Source: Quadrisphaera sp. DSM 44207
GTDB lineage: Bacteria; Actinomycetota; Actinomycetes; Actinomycetales; Quadrisphaeraceae
Assembly (NCBI RefSeq): GCF_900101335.1
Contig: NZ_FNKA01000001.1
Location: 868,001 to 932,000, forward strand
Direction: 5' to 3'
DNA length: 64,000 bases
Shown here: one piece after another, positions 7,031-14,860 of the stretch
Layout of the letters: each line of letters begins with the position of its first letter
How positions within the stretch are numbered: position 1 is the stretch's first letter
Made by a program: the position numbers and the translations under genes
The notes under the pieces: model-generated
What the model saw: only the letters and a program-made list of their open reading frames with translations
Databases searched by the model: none
What the model was told of the DNA's origin: nothing

Positions 7031-9817
7031 CTACGGGCTCGTGGTGACCAGGTGCGTGGCGTGGTCGTAGGCGAAGGTGATCGGGCCGCCGCCGTGCTGC
7101 AGCGCGATGTTCGCCCCGTTCCGCGCCCCGCCGGCGCCGTAGTTCTCCTCCCACGCCCCGTCGATCGCCACCTTGTACTCGTAGGAGCCCGCCGGCAGGT
7201 CCGTGGTCAGGGTCCACAGCCCCGAGGCGGGGTCGAGGGTCATCTGCGCCTGCGGGCACTGCGGGTCCCAGTCGGCGGCGCAGCCCATCTCGGTGCCGAG
7301 GCTCCCGGGCACCGAGACGGCGCCGGGCTGGACGGCGGGCTCGGGCGCCGCGGCGGGCTCGGGGCCGACGACGGCCGAGGTGCCGGCCGCGGCGAGGTCC
7401 CCGGAGTGGGTCTGCAGCACGGCCCGGTACTCCAGCACGCTGCCCTGCGGCAGGTCGCGCACGTCGTGGAAGACCCGGTAGGGGGCGTTGTCGTCCGTGC
7501 CGAGCACCGTCCAGTCCTCGGTGCCGGCGGGGCGGTAGGCGAAGGTGACCTCGTCGAACCCGCCGCCGGGCACGTCCACGCCGACCTCGGCGCGCCCGCC
7601 CGCGGTCCCGCCGCTGGTGAACACCGGCTGGGGGGCCGCCTCGGTCTTCGCCAGCGGGGCCGCCGCGCGCCAGACCACCGCGGACAGCGGCGGCACGGTC
7701 ACGGTGACCTCGCCGGTCGCGGTCGAGCGCACCCGAGCCGTGCCCGCGGGCCACAGCCCCTTGAACACCCGGCGCTCGTTGAACGTGTCGAAGGTGACCG
7801 TCTGCGCCTGCTCCGCGTTGTTGACGGCGACGAGGTACTCGCGGTCGTCCGCGTCGTCGATGCGGCTGAAGGCGTACACGCCGGCGCCGTCGCTGGCGTA
7901 CCGGTGCACCTGGGCGCCGTCGGCGAGGGTCGGGTGCGCCTCGCGCAGGGCCGACAGCTCCGCCAGCCACCGGTACATCGGGTGCTCGGGGTCGAAGTTC
8001 GACTGCGCGGTCGTGGCGTCGGTGCCGATCAGGTCGTCGTCGTTGTAGGTCGCGACCTGGGAGGGGAACACGTCCTGGCGCGCGTCCTGGTCGCCGCCGT
8101 CCCCGGTGAAGCCCTGCTCGTCGCCGTAGTAGACGACCGGCTGGCCGCGGGTGAGGTACATCAGGGCGTGCGCCAGCCGGTCGCGCTGCAGCAGCTCCTC
8201 GCCCTCGGCGCCGCCCTCGCGCAGGAACATGCCGATGCGGCCCATGTCGTGGTTGCCGAGGAAGGTCGGCAGCGAGTACGCGTTGGAGTCGGCGTCGGTG
8301 TAGTGGTCGTCGAGCGCGTAGAAGTCCTGCAGCTGCCGCGTGGCCGCGCCGTTGCCGAAGGCCTGCGCCCGCGCCTGGAAGCCGAAGTCCAGCGTCGCCT
8401 GCAGCTGCGCCTCGGTGGTGTACTGGGAGAGGAACTCCGGGTCGGCGTCGTAGACCTCGCCGAAGGCGAAGAAGTCCTCGTTGCCGGCGGCCTCCGCCTG
8501 CTCCTGGATCGCGGGCGCGAACTCCTGCCAGAACTCGGTGTTCACGTGCTTGACGGTGTCGATGCGGAAGCCGTCGATGCCGAAGTCGACCCAGGCCCGG
8601 TAGACGTCCGTCATCCCGTCGACGACCTGCGGGTGCTCGGTGAACAGGTCGTCCAGGCCGACGAAGTCGCCGTACTGGTCCGACTCCCCGCCGTTGAACA
8701 GCGCGTTCCCGCGGTTGTGGTACAGCGTCGGGTCGTTCAGCCAGGCCGGGACCTTCACCTGCGCCTCCGCGGGCGCCACGACCGGCGTGTACGGGAAGGA
8801 GACCAGCGGGTCCAGCGCGGGGAAGACCTCGGTGCCGGCGAAGTCGCGGTCGTCGAAGGGGTTCCCGTCCGCGTCGCGGTAGGGCTCGGCCTGCCTGGTG
8901 ATGTAGTCCGAGCTGCCCTCCGCGTACGAGATCACGTCCGCGGTGTGGTTGGTGATGATGTCGAAGAAGACCTTGATGCCGCGGGCGTGGGCCTGGTCGA
9001 CGAGCTGCTCGAGCTCCTCGTTCGTGCCCAGGTGCGGGTCGATCTGGGTGAAGTCGGTGATCCAGTAGCCGTGGTAGCCCGCGGAGGTGTTCGCGCCCTC
9101 GCCCTGCACCGGCTTGTTCTTGAAGGACGGCGTCAGCCAGATCGCCGTCGTCCCCAGGCCCTCGATGTAGTCGAGGCGGTCGATGATCCCCTTCAGGTCA
9201 CCGCCGTGGTAGAAGCCCTTGTGGGTCGGGTCGTACCCGCTGGTCAGCCGGTCGTCCCCGTAGCCGCCGGTGTCGTTGGCGGGGTCCCCGTTCTCGAACC
9301 GGTCGGCCATGACGAAGTAGAAGCGCTCGCGCGTGAGGTCCTCGCGCAGCGAGTCCCCGGCGAGCGCCGCGTCGCCCGGCTGCAGGCCGGGCTGGCCCTG
9401 CGCGGGCGCGACGGAGACCGCGTGGGCGGCGTGGTCGTACGTGAAGCGCAGGCGGGCGGGGGCCTCGAGGACGAGCGGGGCGTTCTCCTGGCCGCGCCCG
9501 TAGCTCTCCTCCCACGAGCCGTCCAGGCGCACCTTGTACTCGTAGGCGCCGGCCGGCACGTCCTCGACCGTCTCGAAGACGCCCGGCGACCCGGCGAGCG
9601 CGGTCAGGTCGGTGGCGGTGCACGCCTCGTCCCAGTCGGCGGCGCAGCCGAGCTCGGACTGCAGGCTGCCCATCAGGGTCACCCGCGACGGGACGCCGGT
9701 GTGGTCGGCTGCGGCGGGGGCGGTCTGCACCAGCCCCAGGGCGACGGCGGTGGTGGCCAGGCCCGCGAGCGTGCGGCGGGCCGCCGGGCGGGCGGGGGGC
9801 GGCGCGGCTCTGCGCAT
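7031..9817 (-). CDS. Secreted GH13 alpha-amylase with two flanking X25-type domains
   Basis: A 928-residue extracellular starch or alpha-glucan hydrolase. The signal peptide (about residues 1-37) has an Arg-rich n-region and ends in APAAA. An X25-like pullulanase-accessory domain (about 40-140, GAYEYKVRLDGSWEESYG) is repeated at the C-terminus (about 835-928, GSYEYKVAIDGAWEENYG). The GH13 barrel shows VFFDIITNHTADV, GFRIDTVKHV with nucleophile D420, AFGEVYDAD with acid E454, and FLGNHDMGR with D524, so all catalytic residues are present. A further beta-sandwich lies around 740-830. Cys pairs in both X25 copies suggest disulfides. A promoter with a palindromic operator lies just upstream. Exact product specificity is open. 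Confidence 0.95.
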   Translation of the reverse strand: MRRAAPPPARPAARRTLAGLATTAVALGLVQTAPAAADHTGVPSRVTLMGSLQSELGCAADWDEACTATDLTALAGSPGVFETVEDVPAGAYEYKVRLDGSWEESYGRGQENAPLVLEAPARLRFTYDHAAHAVSVAPAQGQPGLQPGDAALAGDSLREDLTRERFYFVMADRFENGDPANDTGGYGDDRLTSGYDPTHKGFYHGGDLKGIIDRLDYIEGLGTTAIWLTPSFKNKPVQGEGANTSAGYHGYWITDFTQIDPHLGTNEELEQLVDQAHARGIKVFFDIITNHTADVISYAEGSSDYITRQAEPYRDADGNPFDDRDFAGTEVFPALDPLVSFPYTPVVAPAEAQVKVPAWLNDPTLYHNRGNALFNGGESDQYGDFVGLDDLFTEHPQVVDGMTDVYRAWVDFGIDGFRIDTVKHVNTEFWQEFAPAIQEQAEAAGNEDFFAFGEVYDADPEFLSQYTTEAQLQATLDFGFQARAQAFGNGAATRQLQDFYALDDHYTDADSNAYSLPTFLGNHDMGRIGMFLREGGAEGEELLQRDRLAHALMYLTRGQPVVYYGDEQGFTGDGGDQDARQDVFPSQVATYNDDDLIGTDATTAQSNFDPEHPMYRWLAELSALREAHPTLADGAQVHRYASDGAGVYAFSRIDDADDREYLVAVNNAEQAQTVTFDTFNERRVFKGLWPAGTARVRSTATGEVTVTVPPLSAVVWRAAAPLAKTEAAPQPVFTSGGTAGGRAEVGVDVPGGGFDEVTFAYRPAGTEDWTVLGTDDNAPYRVFHDVRDLPQGSVLEYRAVLQTHSGDLAAAGTSAVVGPEPAAAPEPAVQPGAVSVPGSLGTEMGCAADWDPQCPQAQMTLDPASGLWTLTTDLPAGSYEYKVAIDGAWEENYGAGGARNGANIALQHGGGPITFAYDHATHLVTTSP

Positions 9818-9830
9818 GAAGTCTCCTCGA

Positions 9831-9878
9831 CGGTGAGCGACTTGCGCTCACCGTAGGTAACCACACGGCTCAGCACAA
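9831..9878 (-). promoter_or_regulatory. Amylase promoter with palindromic operator on the -10
   Basis: Reading leftward: TTGTGC (9878-9873), 17 bp, TACGGT (9855-9850). A perfect inverted repeat, CGGTGAGCG-ACTTG-CGCTCACCG (9831-9853), overlaps the -10 and the start-site region, then the Shine-Dalgarno GAGGAGA and ATG follow. Overlap with -10/+1 suggests repressor binding. The sequence differs from the arabinose-type operators elsewhere in the window. Confidence 0.65.
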
Positions 9879-9974
9879 GACCGCGACCCCGAGAGCGCGG
9901 TCTCGAGGTCGCGGTCTCGGCCCCAGGGGCTGGCTCGTCTGAGCCCGGCCGGTCAGGCCGGGCTCAGACGAGCC
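9879..9974. other. Two strong hairpins between divergent genes
   Basis: In the 341-bp gap between the amylase and the APH-like gene lie two hairpins. The first has a 10-bp arm pair (9879-9888 with 9907-9916) plus a 5-bp inner stem. The second has a perfect 19-bp stem (9932-9950 with 9956-9974) and a 5-nt loop. Both look like terminators but neither flanking gene ends here. The remainder (9975-10158) shows no gene I can support. Confidence 0.8.
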
Positions 9975-10158
9975 CATGGTCGTTCGGCTCGATGCTGGCG
10001 TCCGGGTCCGCGCCCTGGGCCGTCGCTCACGGTCCCTCCTCCTCGCGTCCGCGTCGTGCTCGCCTGGTCCAGGGCCCCGGTGCCCGGGCCGCCGCGCGCC
10101 GTGCGGGCGCGGGGTCGCTCGCGCCGGTTCCCCGGTCCGGTCGTGGCACGGTGGGCGG

Positions 10159-10962
10159 GTGCACCCCCGGGACGGCGAGGACGCGCCGGTGCCGGGCGCC
10201 GTCCGCGCCCTGGCCGGCGGGCAGCCGCTGCGGCTGGTGTGGCTGCACCACGCGGGGGGCCGCACCTGGCAGGTCGGCACCGGCCCGCGGCGCCGCTTCG
10301 CCAAGTGGGCGCCGGCCGGCGGTCCCGTGGACCTCGCCCGCGAGGCCGTGCGCCTGGCGTGGGCCGTGGCGTGGACCCCGGTGCCGCGGGTGCTCGGCTC
10401 CGGCGCCGACGCGCACGGGTCCTGGCTGCTGACCGCCGGCCTGCCCGGCCGCAGCGCCGCCGACCCGCGCTGGGCGGGCGACCCCGCCGTGGCCGTGCCC
10501 GCCGTCGGGGCGGCGCTGCGCGCCCTGCACGACGCGCTGCCGGTGCCCGGGTGCCCGTTCTCGTGGTCCGTGGCCGACCGGATGGCCGACGCGCGCCGGC
10601 GCTCCAGCCTCCGCCTCGTCGACCCCGCTCAGTGGCAGGCCGAGCACCGGTCGCTGACGGTGCCGGCGGCGCTCGCGCTCGCCGCGGACGTCCCGGACGT
10701 CGACCGCCTCGTCGTCTGCCACGGCGACGCGGCCGTGCCGAACACGCTCCTGGACGAGCACGGCCGGTGGACCGGGCACGTCGACCTCGGGCTGCTCGGG
10801 ACGGCGGACCGCTGGGCCGACCTGGCGGTGGCCACGTGGAGCAGCCGGTGGACCCACGGGCCCGGGTGGGAGGAGCGCCTCCTCGAGGCGTACGGCGTCG
10901 AGCCCGACCCCGATCGCACCCGCTACTACCGGCTGCTGTGGGACCTGACCTCCGGCGCCTGA
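10159..10962 (+). CDS. APH(3')-like aminoglycoside phosphotransferase family protein
   Basis: A 267-residue kinase-fold protein resembling APH(3') enzymes, which phosphorylate the 3'-OH of kanamycin-type aminoglycosides. The nucleotide-site Lys is in RRFAKWAP, the following helix in DLAREAVRLAWA; the catalytic loop is VCHGDAAVPNTLLD (HGDxxxxN), and the metal-binding Asp is in HVDLGLLGTADRWADLAVAT, close to the APH(3') pattern GxxDLGxxGxADRxxDxA. GTG at 10159 is chosen because CACGGT ends 6 bp upstream and the protein aligns with family starts. The real substrate is untested; many chromosomal members give no resistance. It precedes menE in the same direction by 43 bp. Confidence 0.82.
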   Translation: MHPRDGEDAPVPGAVRALAGGQPLRLVWLHHAGGRTWQVGTGPRRRFAKWAPAGGPVDLAREAVRLAWAVAWTPVPRVLGSGADAHGSWLLTAGLPGRSAADPRWAGDPAVAVPAVGAALRALHDALPVPGCPFSWSVADRMADARRRSSLRLVDPAQWQAEHRSLTVPAALALAADVPDVDRLVVCHGDAAVPNTLLDEHGRWTGHVDLGLLGTADRWADLAVATWSSRWTHGPGWEERLLEAYGVEPDPDRTRYYRLLWDLTSGA

Positions 10963-11005
10963 GCGCGCCGACCGGCCCCGCCGCCGCGTGCACTAGCGTC
11001 GGGCG

Positions 11006-12223
11006 GTGCGCGGCGTGCGGGTCCTCCCCTCCCCCGCGCCGGACGACGCGCCCCTCCTCCTCGAGGCGCTGGGCCGCGCGCTGGCGGGCACCGGGCCGGC
11101 GCTGCTGCCGGTGCCGGACGGCGCGCCCGGGCGCGCGCTCCTGGACGCGGCCTCCCTCGGCGCGGCGCCCCCCGGCGCGGGCGCGGACGGCGATGCGGAC
11201 GGCGATGGCGGGGTCGCGCTGCTGCTGGCCACCTCGGGCTCGACGGGCGCTCCCAAGCTCGTCGAGCTGGGCGCGGCGGCGCTGCTCGCCTCGGCCCGGG
11301 CGTCGGCGCAGCGGCTGGGCGGGCACGCCCAGTGGCTGCTCGCGCTGCCGCTGCTGCACGTGGCCGGCTGGCAGGTGCTCGTGCGCAGCGCCGCGGCCGG
11401 CACCGAGCCCGTGGCGGTCGGCGAGCGCGAGCGCTCCGACCCGCGGGCCGTCGCGGCGGCGATCGCCCGCATGAGCGGCGAGCGCCGCTGCACCGCCCTG
11501 GTGCCCACGCAGCTGGTGCGCCTGCTCGAGCACCCCGGCGCCGCCGCGGCGCTGGCCGGGCTCGACGCGGTGCTCCTCGGCGGCGCGGCGAGCGCGCCGG
11601 CGCTGCTCGAGCGGGCCCGCGCCGCCGGGGTGCGGGTGGTGACGACCTACGGCGGCACCGAGACCAGCGGCGGCTGCGTCTACGACGGCATCCCGCTGGA
11701 CGGCGTCGCGGTCGCGGTGGAGCCGGACGGGCGGGTCCTGCTCGGCGGGCCGGTGCTGGCCCGCGGGTACCGCGGGGACCCGGCGGGAACGGCCCGCGCG
11801 TTCGTGCGGCGCGAGGGCCGCCGGTGGTTCGCCACGAGCGACCTCGGGCGGGTGGGCCCCGACGGCGCCCTGCGGGTGCTCGGGCGGCTGGACGACGTCC
11901 TCGTCACCGGCGGCGCCAAGGTCGCCCCGGCCGCGGTCGAGGCGGTGCTGGGCGGCCTGCCGGGCGTCGCGCAGGCGCTCGCCGTCGCCGTGCCCGACCC
12001 GGAGTGGGGGCAGCGCGTGGTGGCCCTGCTCGTGCCCGCGCGCGGCGCCCCAGGGCCGCCGGACCTGGCCGCGGTGCGCGCCGCCGTCACCGCGCGGCTC
12101 GGCGCGCCGTCCGCGCCGCGGGAGCTGCTCGTCGTCGACGCGCTGCCCGAGCGGGGCGTCGGCAAGCCGGACCGCGCGGCCGCCGCCGCCCTCGCCGTCC
12201 GGCTGCTGGAGGCGGGCGGTTAG
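11006..12223 (+). CDS. menE: o-Succinylbenzoate-CoA ligase
   Basis: A 405-residue AMP-forming acyl-CoA ligase in menaquinone synthesis, activating o-succinylbenzoate with ATP and CoA. Motifs: P-loop LLLATSGSTGAPK, TTYGGTETSGGCVYDG (A5 region), FATSDLGRVGPDGALRVLGR and the C-terminal Lys in ERGVGKPDR. It is shorter than general acyl-CoA ligases, as expected for actinobacterial MenE. TAGCGT (10994-10999) lies 6 bp before GTG 11006 and no Shine-Dalgarno is present, so a leaderless mRNA is likely. menA follows after 10 bp, supporting the assignment. Confidence 0.92.
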   Translation: MRGVRVLPSPAPDDAPLLLEALGRALAGTGPALLPVPDGAPGRALLDAASLGAAPPGAGADGDADGDGGVALLLATSGSTGAPKLVELGAAALLASARASAQRLGGHAQWLLALPLLHVAGWQVLVRSAAAGTEPVAVGERERSDPRAVAAAIARMSGERRCTALVPTQLVRLLEHPGAAAALAGLDAVLLGGAASAPALLERARAAGVRVVTTYGGTETSGGCVYDGIPLDGVAVAVEPDGRVLLGGPVLARGYRGDPAGTARAFVRREGRRWFATSDLGRVGPDGALRVLGRLDDVLVTGGAKVAPAAVEAVLGGLPGVAQALAVAVPDPEWGQRVVALLVPARGAPGPPDLAAVRAAVTARLGAPSAPRELLVVDALPERGVGKPDRAAAAALAVRLLEAGG

Positions 12224-12233
12224 CGTCGAGTCC
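12221..12233 (+). promoter_or_regulatory. menA -10 hexamer formed by the menE stop codon
   Basis: TAGCGT at 12221-12226 begins with the TAG stop of menE and ends 7 bp before the menA GTG. Spacing fits a leaderless start. No convincing -35 is visible. Confidence 0.5.
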
Positions 12234-13115
12234 GTGGCGTCGGCGGAGGAGTGGGTCGAGGGAGCGCGCCCGCGCACCCTGCCCGCGGCCGTCTCACCCG
12301 TGCTCGTGGGCACCGGCGCCGCGTTCGGCGCCGGTGCCGGCTCCCTGCCGCGGGCGCTGCTGGCGGGCGTCGTCGCGCTCGCGCTGCAGGTGGGCGTCAA
12401 CTACGCCAACGACTACTCCGACGGCGTGCGCGGCACCGACGCCGAGCGGGTCGGGCCGCTGCGCCTGACCGGTTCCGGGCTGGCGCGCCCGGAGGAGGTG
12501 CGCCGCGCCGCCCTGGTCGCCCTCGCCGTCGCGGCCGTCGCCGGCCTCGTGCTCGTGGCGGCGTCCGGGGCGTGGTGGCTGCTGCTCGTCGGCGCCCTGG
12601 CCGTGGTCGCGGCCTGGACCTACACCGGCGGTCCGCGCCCCTACGGGTACGCCGGGCTCGGCGAGGTCTCCGTCTTCGTCTTCTTCGGCCTGGTCGCCAC
12701 GCTGGGGACGGCGTACACGCAGGCGGGCGCGGTGCCGTGGCCGGCGGTGGTCGGCGCCGTGGCGGTCGGGGCGCTGGCCTGCGCGATCCTCGTGGCGAAC
12801 AACCTGCGCGACGTGCCGACCGACGCCGCGGCCGGCAAGCACACCCTCGCCGTGCGCCTCGGGGCGCCGGCGACGCGGTGGCTGTACGCGATGCTCGTGG
12901 GGCTGCCCTTCCTGCTGGCGCTCGCGACGGCGTCGTTCGCGCCCGGTGCGCTCGCGGCCCTGCTGGCCGCGCCGCTGGCGGTGCGGCCGGTGCGCGCGGT
13001 GCTGGGGGGCGCCGGTGGGCGCGCGCTCGTGCCGGTGCTCGGGCGCACCGGGGCGCTGCAGCTGGCGTACGCGCTCCTGCTCGGCGCCGGCCTGGCCGCC
13101 GGCGCGCCGTCCTGA
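12234..13115 (+). CDS. menA: 1,4-Dihydroxy-2-naphthoate polyprenyltransferase
   Basis: A 293-residue integral membrane UbiA-family enzyme that attaches the polyprenyl chain to DHNA, giving demethylmenaquinone. The two Asp-rich motifs are NYANDYSDGVRGTDAERVGP (allylic diphosphate and Mg site, about residues 60-79) and NNLRDVPTDAAAGKHTLAVR (about 188-207). About nine hydrophobic helices follow. GTG 12234 is supported by the TAGCGT hexamer 7 bp upstream. It follows menE, so both late menaquinone steps are together. Confidence 0.95.
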   Translation: MASAEEWVEGARPRTLPAAVSPVLVGTGAAFGAGAGSLPRALLAGVVALALQVGVNYANDYSDGVRGTDAERVGPLRLTGSGLARPEEVRRAALVALAVAAVAGLVLVAASGAWWLLLVGALAVVAAWTYTGGPRPYGYAGLGEVSVFVFFGLVATLGTAYTQAGAVPWPAVVGAVAVGALACAILVANNLRDVPTDAAAGKHTLAVRLGAPATRWLYAMLVGLPFLLALATASFAPGALAALLAAPLAVRPVRAVLGGAGGRALVPVLGRTGALQLAYALLLGAGLAAGAPS

Positions 13116-13173
13116 CCCCGCCGTCCTGGCCCCACCGCGCTGGCCCCACCGCGCTGACCCCGCTCGCGCGGCG

Positions 13174-13452
13174 TCAGCGCTGGTGCGGGCGGCCCTGGCG
13201 CAGCGCCTCGTCCTCGGCGTCCTCCGCGGCGGCGTCCGGGTCCTCCGCGGTGCGGCGGGTCGCGGCGCGCTGCTCGAGGCGGGCGACGACGGCCTGGCGG
13301 GGCCCGGCCAGCAGCACGTACGACAGGCCGGCCGAGATCAGGACGGCCAGCAGGAGCAGCAGGGGGCCCTGCACCCCGGCCAGCAGGAGGACGCCGATCA
13401 CGCCCGCCAGGAGCAGCAGGCGCAGCATGGTGTAGCGGACGAACGGACCCAC
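13174..13452 (-). CDS. DUF4229 small membrane protein
   Basis: A 92-residue protein with two closely spaced hydrophobic helices (MLRLLLLAGVIGVLLLAG and LLLLLAVLISAGLSYVLLAG) and a charged cytoplasmic tail rich in Arg, Glu and Asp, matching the actinobacterial DUF4229 family, whose function is unknown. GTG 13452 (start VGPFVRYTMLR) is preferred over upstream codons because TACCCT (13464-13459 on the minus strand) lies 6 bp before it. In actinobacteria this family often sits near menA and the PLD N-terminal-like protein, as here. Confidence 0.82.
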   Translation of the reverse strand: MGPFVRYTMLRLLLLAGVIGVLLLAGVQGPLLLLLAVLISAGLSYVLLAGPRQAVVARLEQRAATRRTAEDPDAAAEDAEDEALRQGRPHQR

Positions 13453-13518
13453 GCCCCCAGGGTAGGACGGCTCGCCGGGGCCTGTGGAGCGCCCGCGGGC
13501 GGCGCCTAGCATGACGGC

Positions 13519-13824
13519 GTGCGACCACTGCTGGCCCTGCTCGCCCTGGTGCTGGTGGTCTACGCCCTGCTCGACTGCCTGCGCCGTCCCGGCGACCAGG
13601 TGCGCGGGCTGCCCAAGGCGCTGTGGCTGGCGGTCATCGTGCTGCTCCCGGTGGTCGGCGCGGTCGCGTGGCTGCTGGCCGGGCGCGGGCGCGGTCGCGG
13701 CCCCGGCGGCTCCCGCCCACCGCAGCGCCCCGTCGCCCCGGACGACGACCCGGAGTTCCTCTGGCGCCTGGAGCAGGAGCGCCGCCGCCAGGGGCGCGAG
13801 GACCGCGAGGGCCAGGAGGGCTGA
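13519..13824 (+). CDS. PLDc_N-domain small membrane protein
   Basis: A 101-residue protein with two membrane helices joined by a short loop: LLALLALVLVVYALLDCLRR then LPKALWLAVIVLLPVVGAVA. This is the N-terminal pair seen in phospholipase-D nuclease-like proteins (PLDc_N), usually found alone in actinobacteria; function unknown. The tail (about 55-101) is Arg/Gly/Glu-rich and probably cytoplasmic. TAGCAT (13507-13512) stands 6 bp before GTG 13519, indicating a leaderless transcript. Divergent from the DUF4229 gene with 66 bp between starts. Confidence 0.85.
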   Translation: MRPLLALLALVLVVYALLDCLRRPGDQVRGLPKALWLAVIVLLPVVGAVAWLLAGRGRGRGPGGSRPPQRPVAPDDDPEFLWRLEQERRRQGREDREGQEG

Positions 13825-13866
13825 GGCCCGCGCGGGCCCCTGCGGGGTGGCCCCTCGGGCGGCGGG
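13825..13866. terminator. Probable bidirectional terminator between convergent genes
   Basis: A 14-bp palindrome GGCCCGCGCGGGCC (13825-13838) followed by further GC inverted segments (CCCCTGCGGGG) in the 43-bp gap between the small membrane protein and ccsB stops. Confidence 0.45.
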
Positions 13867-13867
13867 C

Positions 13868-14860
13868 TCAGCCGATGCCGGCGTAGGAGTGGTTGCCGGG
13901 GAAGAGGACGTTGACCACCCCGAAGTTGACCAGGATGCAGGCGTAGCCGGCGAGGGCGATCCACGCCGCGCGGGTGCCGCCCCAGCCGCCGGTGGCGCGG
14001 GCGTGCAGGTAGGCGGCGTAGACGGTCCAGATCACGAACGTCCACACCTCCTTGGGGTCCCAGCCCCAGTACCGGCCCCAGGCGACCTCGGCCCAGATCG
14101 CGCCGGCGACGAGCGTGAAGGTCCACAGCGGGAACGAGACGGCGATCAGCCGGTAGCTCGTGCGCTCCAGCTGCTCCGCCGGGGGCAGCGCGTCCAGGAA
14201 GCGCGCGCCCTCCACGCGCCGGCCCGCGGCGCGGCGGCGCTCGCGGCGCTCCTGCACCAGCTGCAGCACCGTGGAGGAGAACGCGATGGTGAACAGCGCG
14301 GAGGAGACGAACGCCACCGAGACGTGGATGACGAGCCAGTAGCTCTGCAGCGCCGGCACCAGCTCGGCGGACTCGGTGTAGAGGACGGCGACCGCGAGCC
14401 CGAGGGTCAGCAGCACCGGACCGACGACGAAGGCGCCGAGGAAGCGCAGGTCGCGGCGCAGCAGCACCGCCGCGAAGACGGCCGTGACGACGGCGGAGCC
14501 GGTGAGCGCGAACTCGTACATGTTGCCCCACGGCGCCCGCGAGGCGGAGACGCCGCGGGCCGCGACGGCGCCGGTGTGCAGCAGCAGGGCCAGCCAGGTC
14601 AGGGACACGGCGATGTTCGCCGCCTTGCGCCGCGCCGGGACCGGCTCACCCGCGGACGGCGGCGCGGCGGCCACCGCGACGGCGCCGCGCCCCTCGCGGA
14701 CGGCGGCGGACGGCGCCCGCCGGGCGGTGTTGCGGGCGCGCACGGCCTCGCCGAGGCCGGCGAGGTCGATCGCGTACGCGCCGAGCGCGATGGTGTAGAC
14801 CGCCATCGCGGAGTACACGAGGTTGTTGCTGACCTGGGCCAGCGTCTCGTCGACGGTCAC
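13868..14860 (-). CDS. ccsB: System II cytochrome c biogenesis protein CcsB (CcsA-like)
   Basis: A 330-residue polytopic membrane protein that with ResB carries heme across the membrane and attaches it to apocytochrome c. The signature WWD region is WGRYWGWDPKEVWTFVIW near residue 260, facing the outside; conserved His residues occur in VIHVSVAF and LLLHTGAVAA. About eight TM helices. GTG 14860 is chosen because AGGAG lies upstream and it overlaps the resB stop by 4 nt (GTGA), showing translational coupling. It is the last gene of the resA-ccdA-resB-ccsB operon. Confidence 0.93.
   Translation of the reverse strand: MTVDETLAQVSNNLVYSAMAVYTIALGAYAIDLAGLGEAVRARNTARRAPSAAVREGRGAVAVAAAPPSAGEPVPARRKAANIAVSLTWLALLLHTGAVAARGVSASRAPWGNMYEFALTGSAVVTAVFAAVLLRRDLRFLGAFVVGPVLLTLGLAVAVLYTESAELVPALQSYWLVIHVSVAFVSSALFTIAFSSTVLQLVQERRERRRAAGRRVEGARFLDALPPAEQLERTSYRLIAVSFPLWTFTLVAGAIWAEVAWGRYWGWDPKEVWTFVIWTVYAAYLHARATGGWGGTRAAWIALAGYACILVNFGVVNVLFPGNHSYAGIG

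Noticed and set aside
6617-9856. Long plus-strand frame across the amylase gene
   Set aside because: It mirrors the amylase codon positions; no recognised motifs, and the minus-strand GH13 enzyme is complete.
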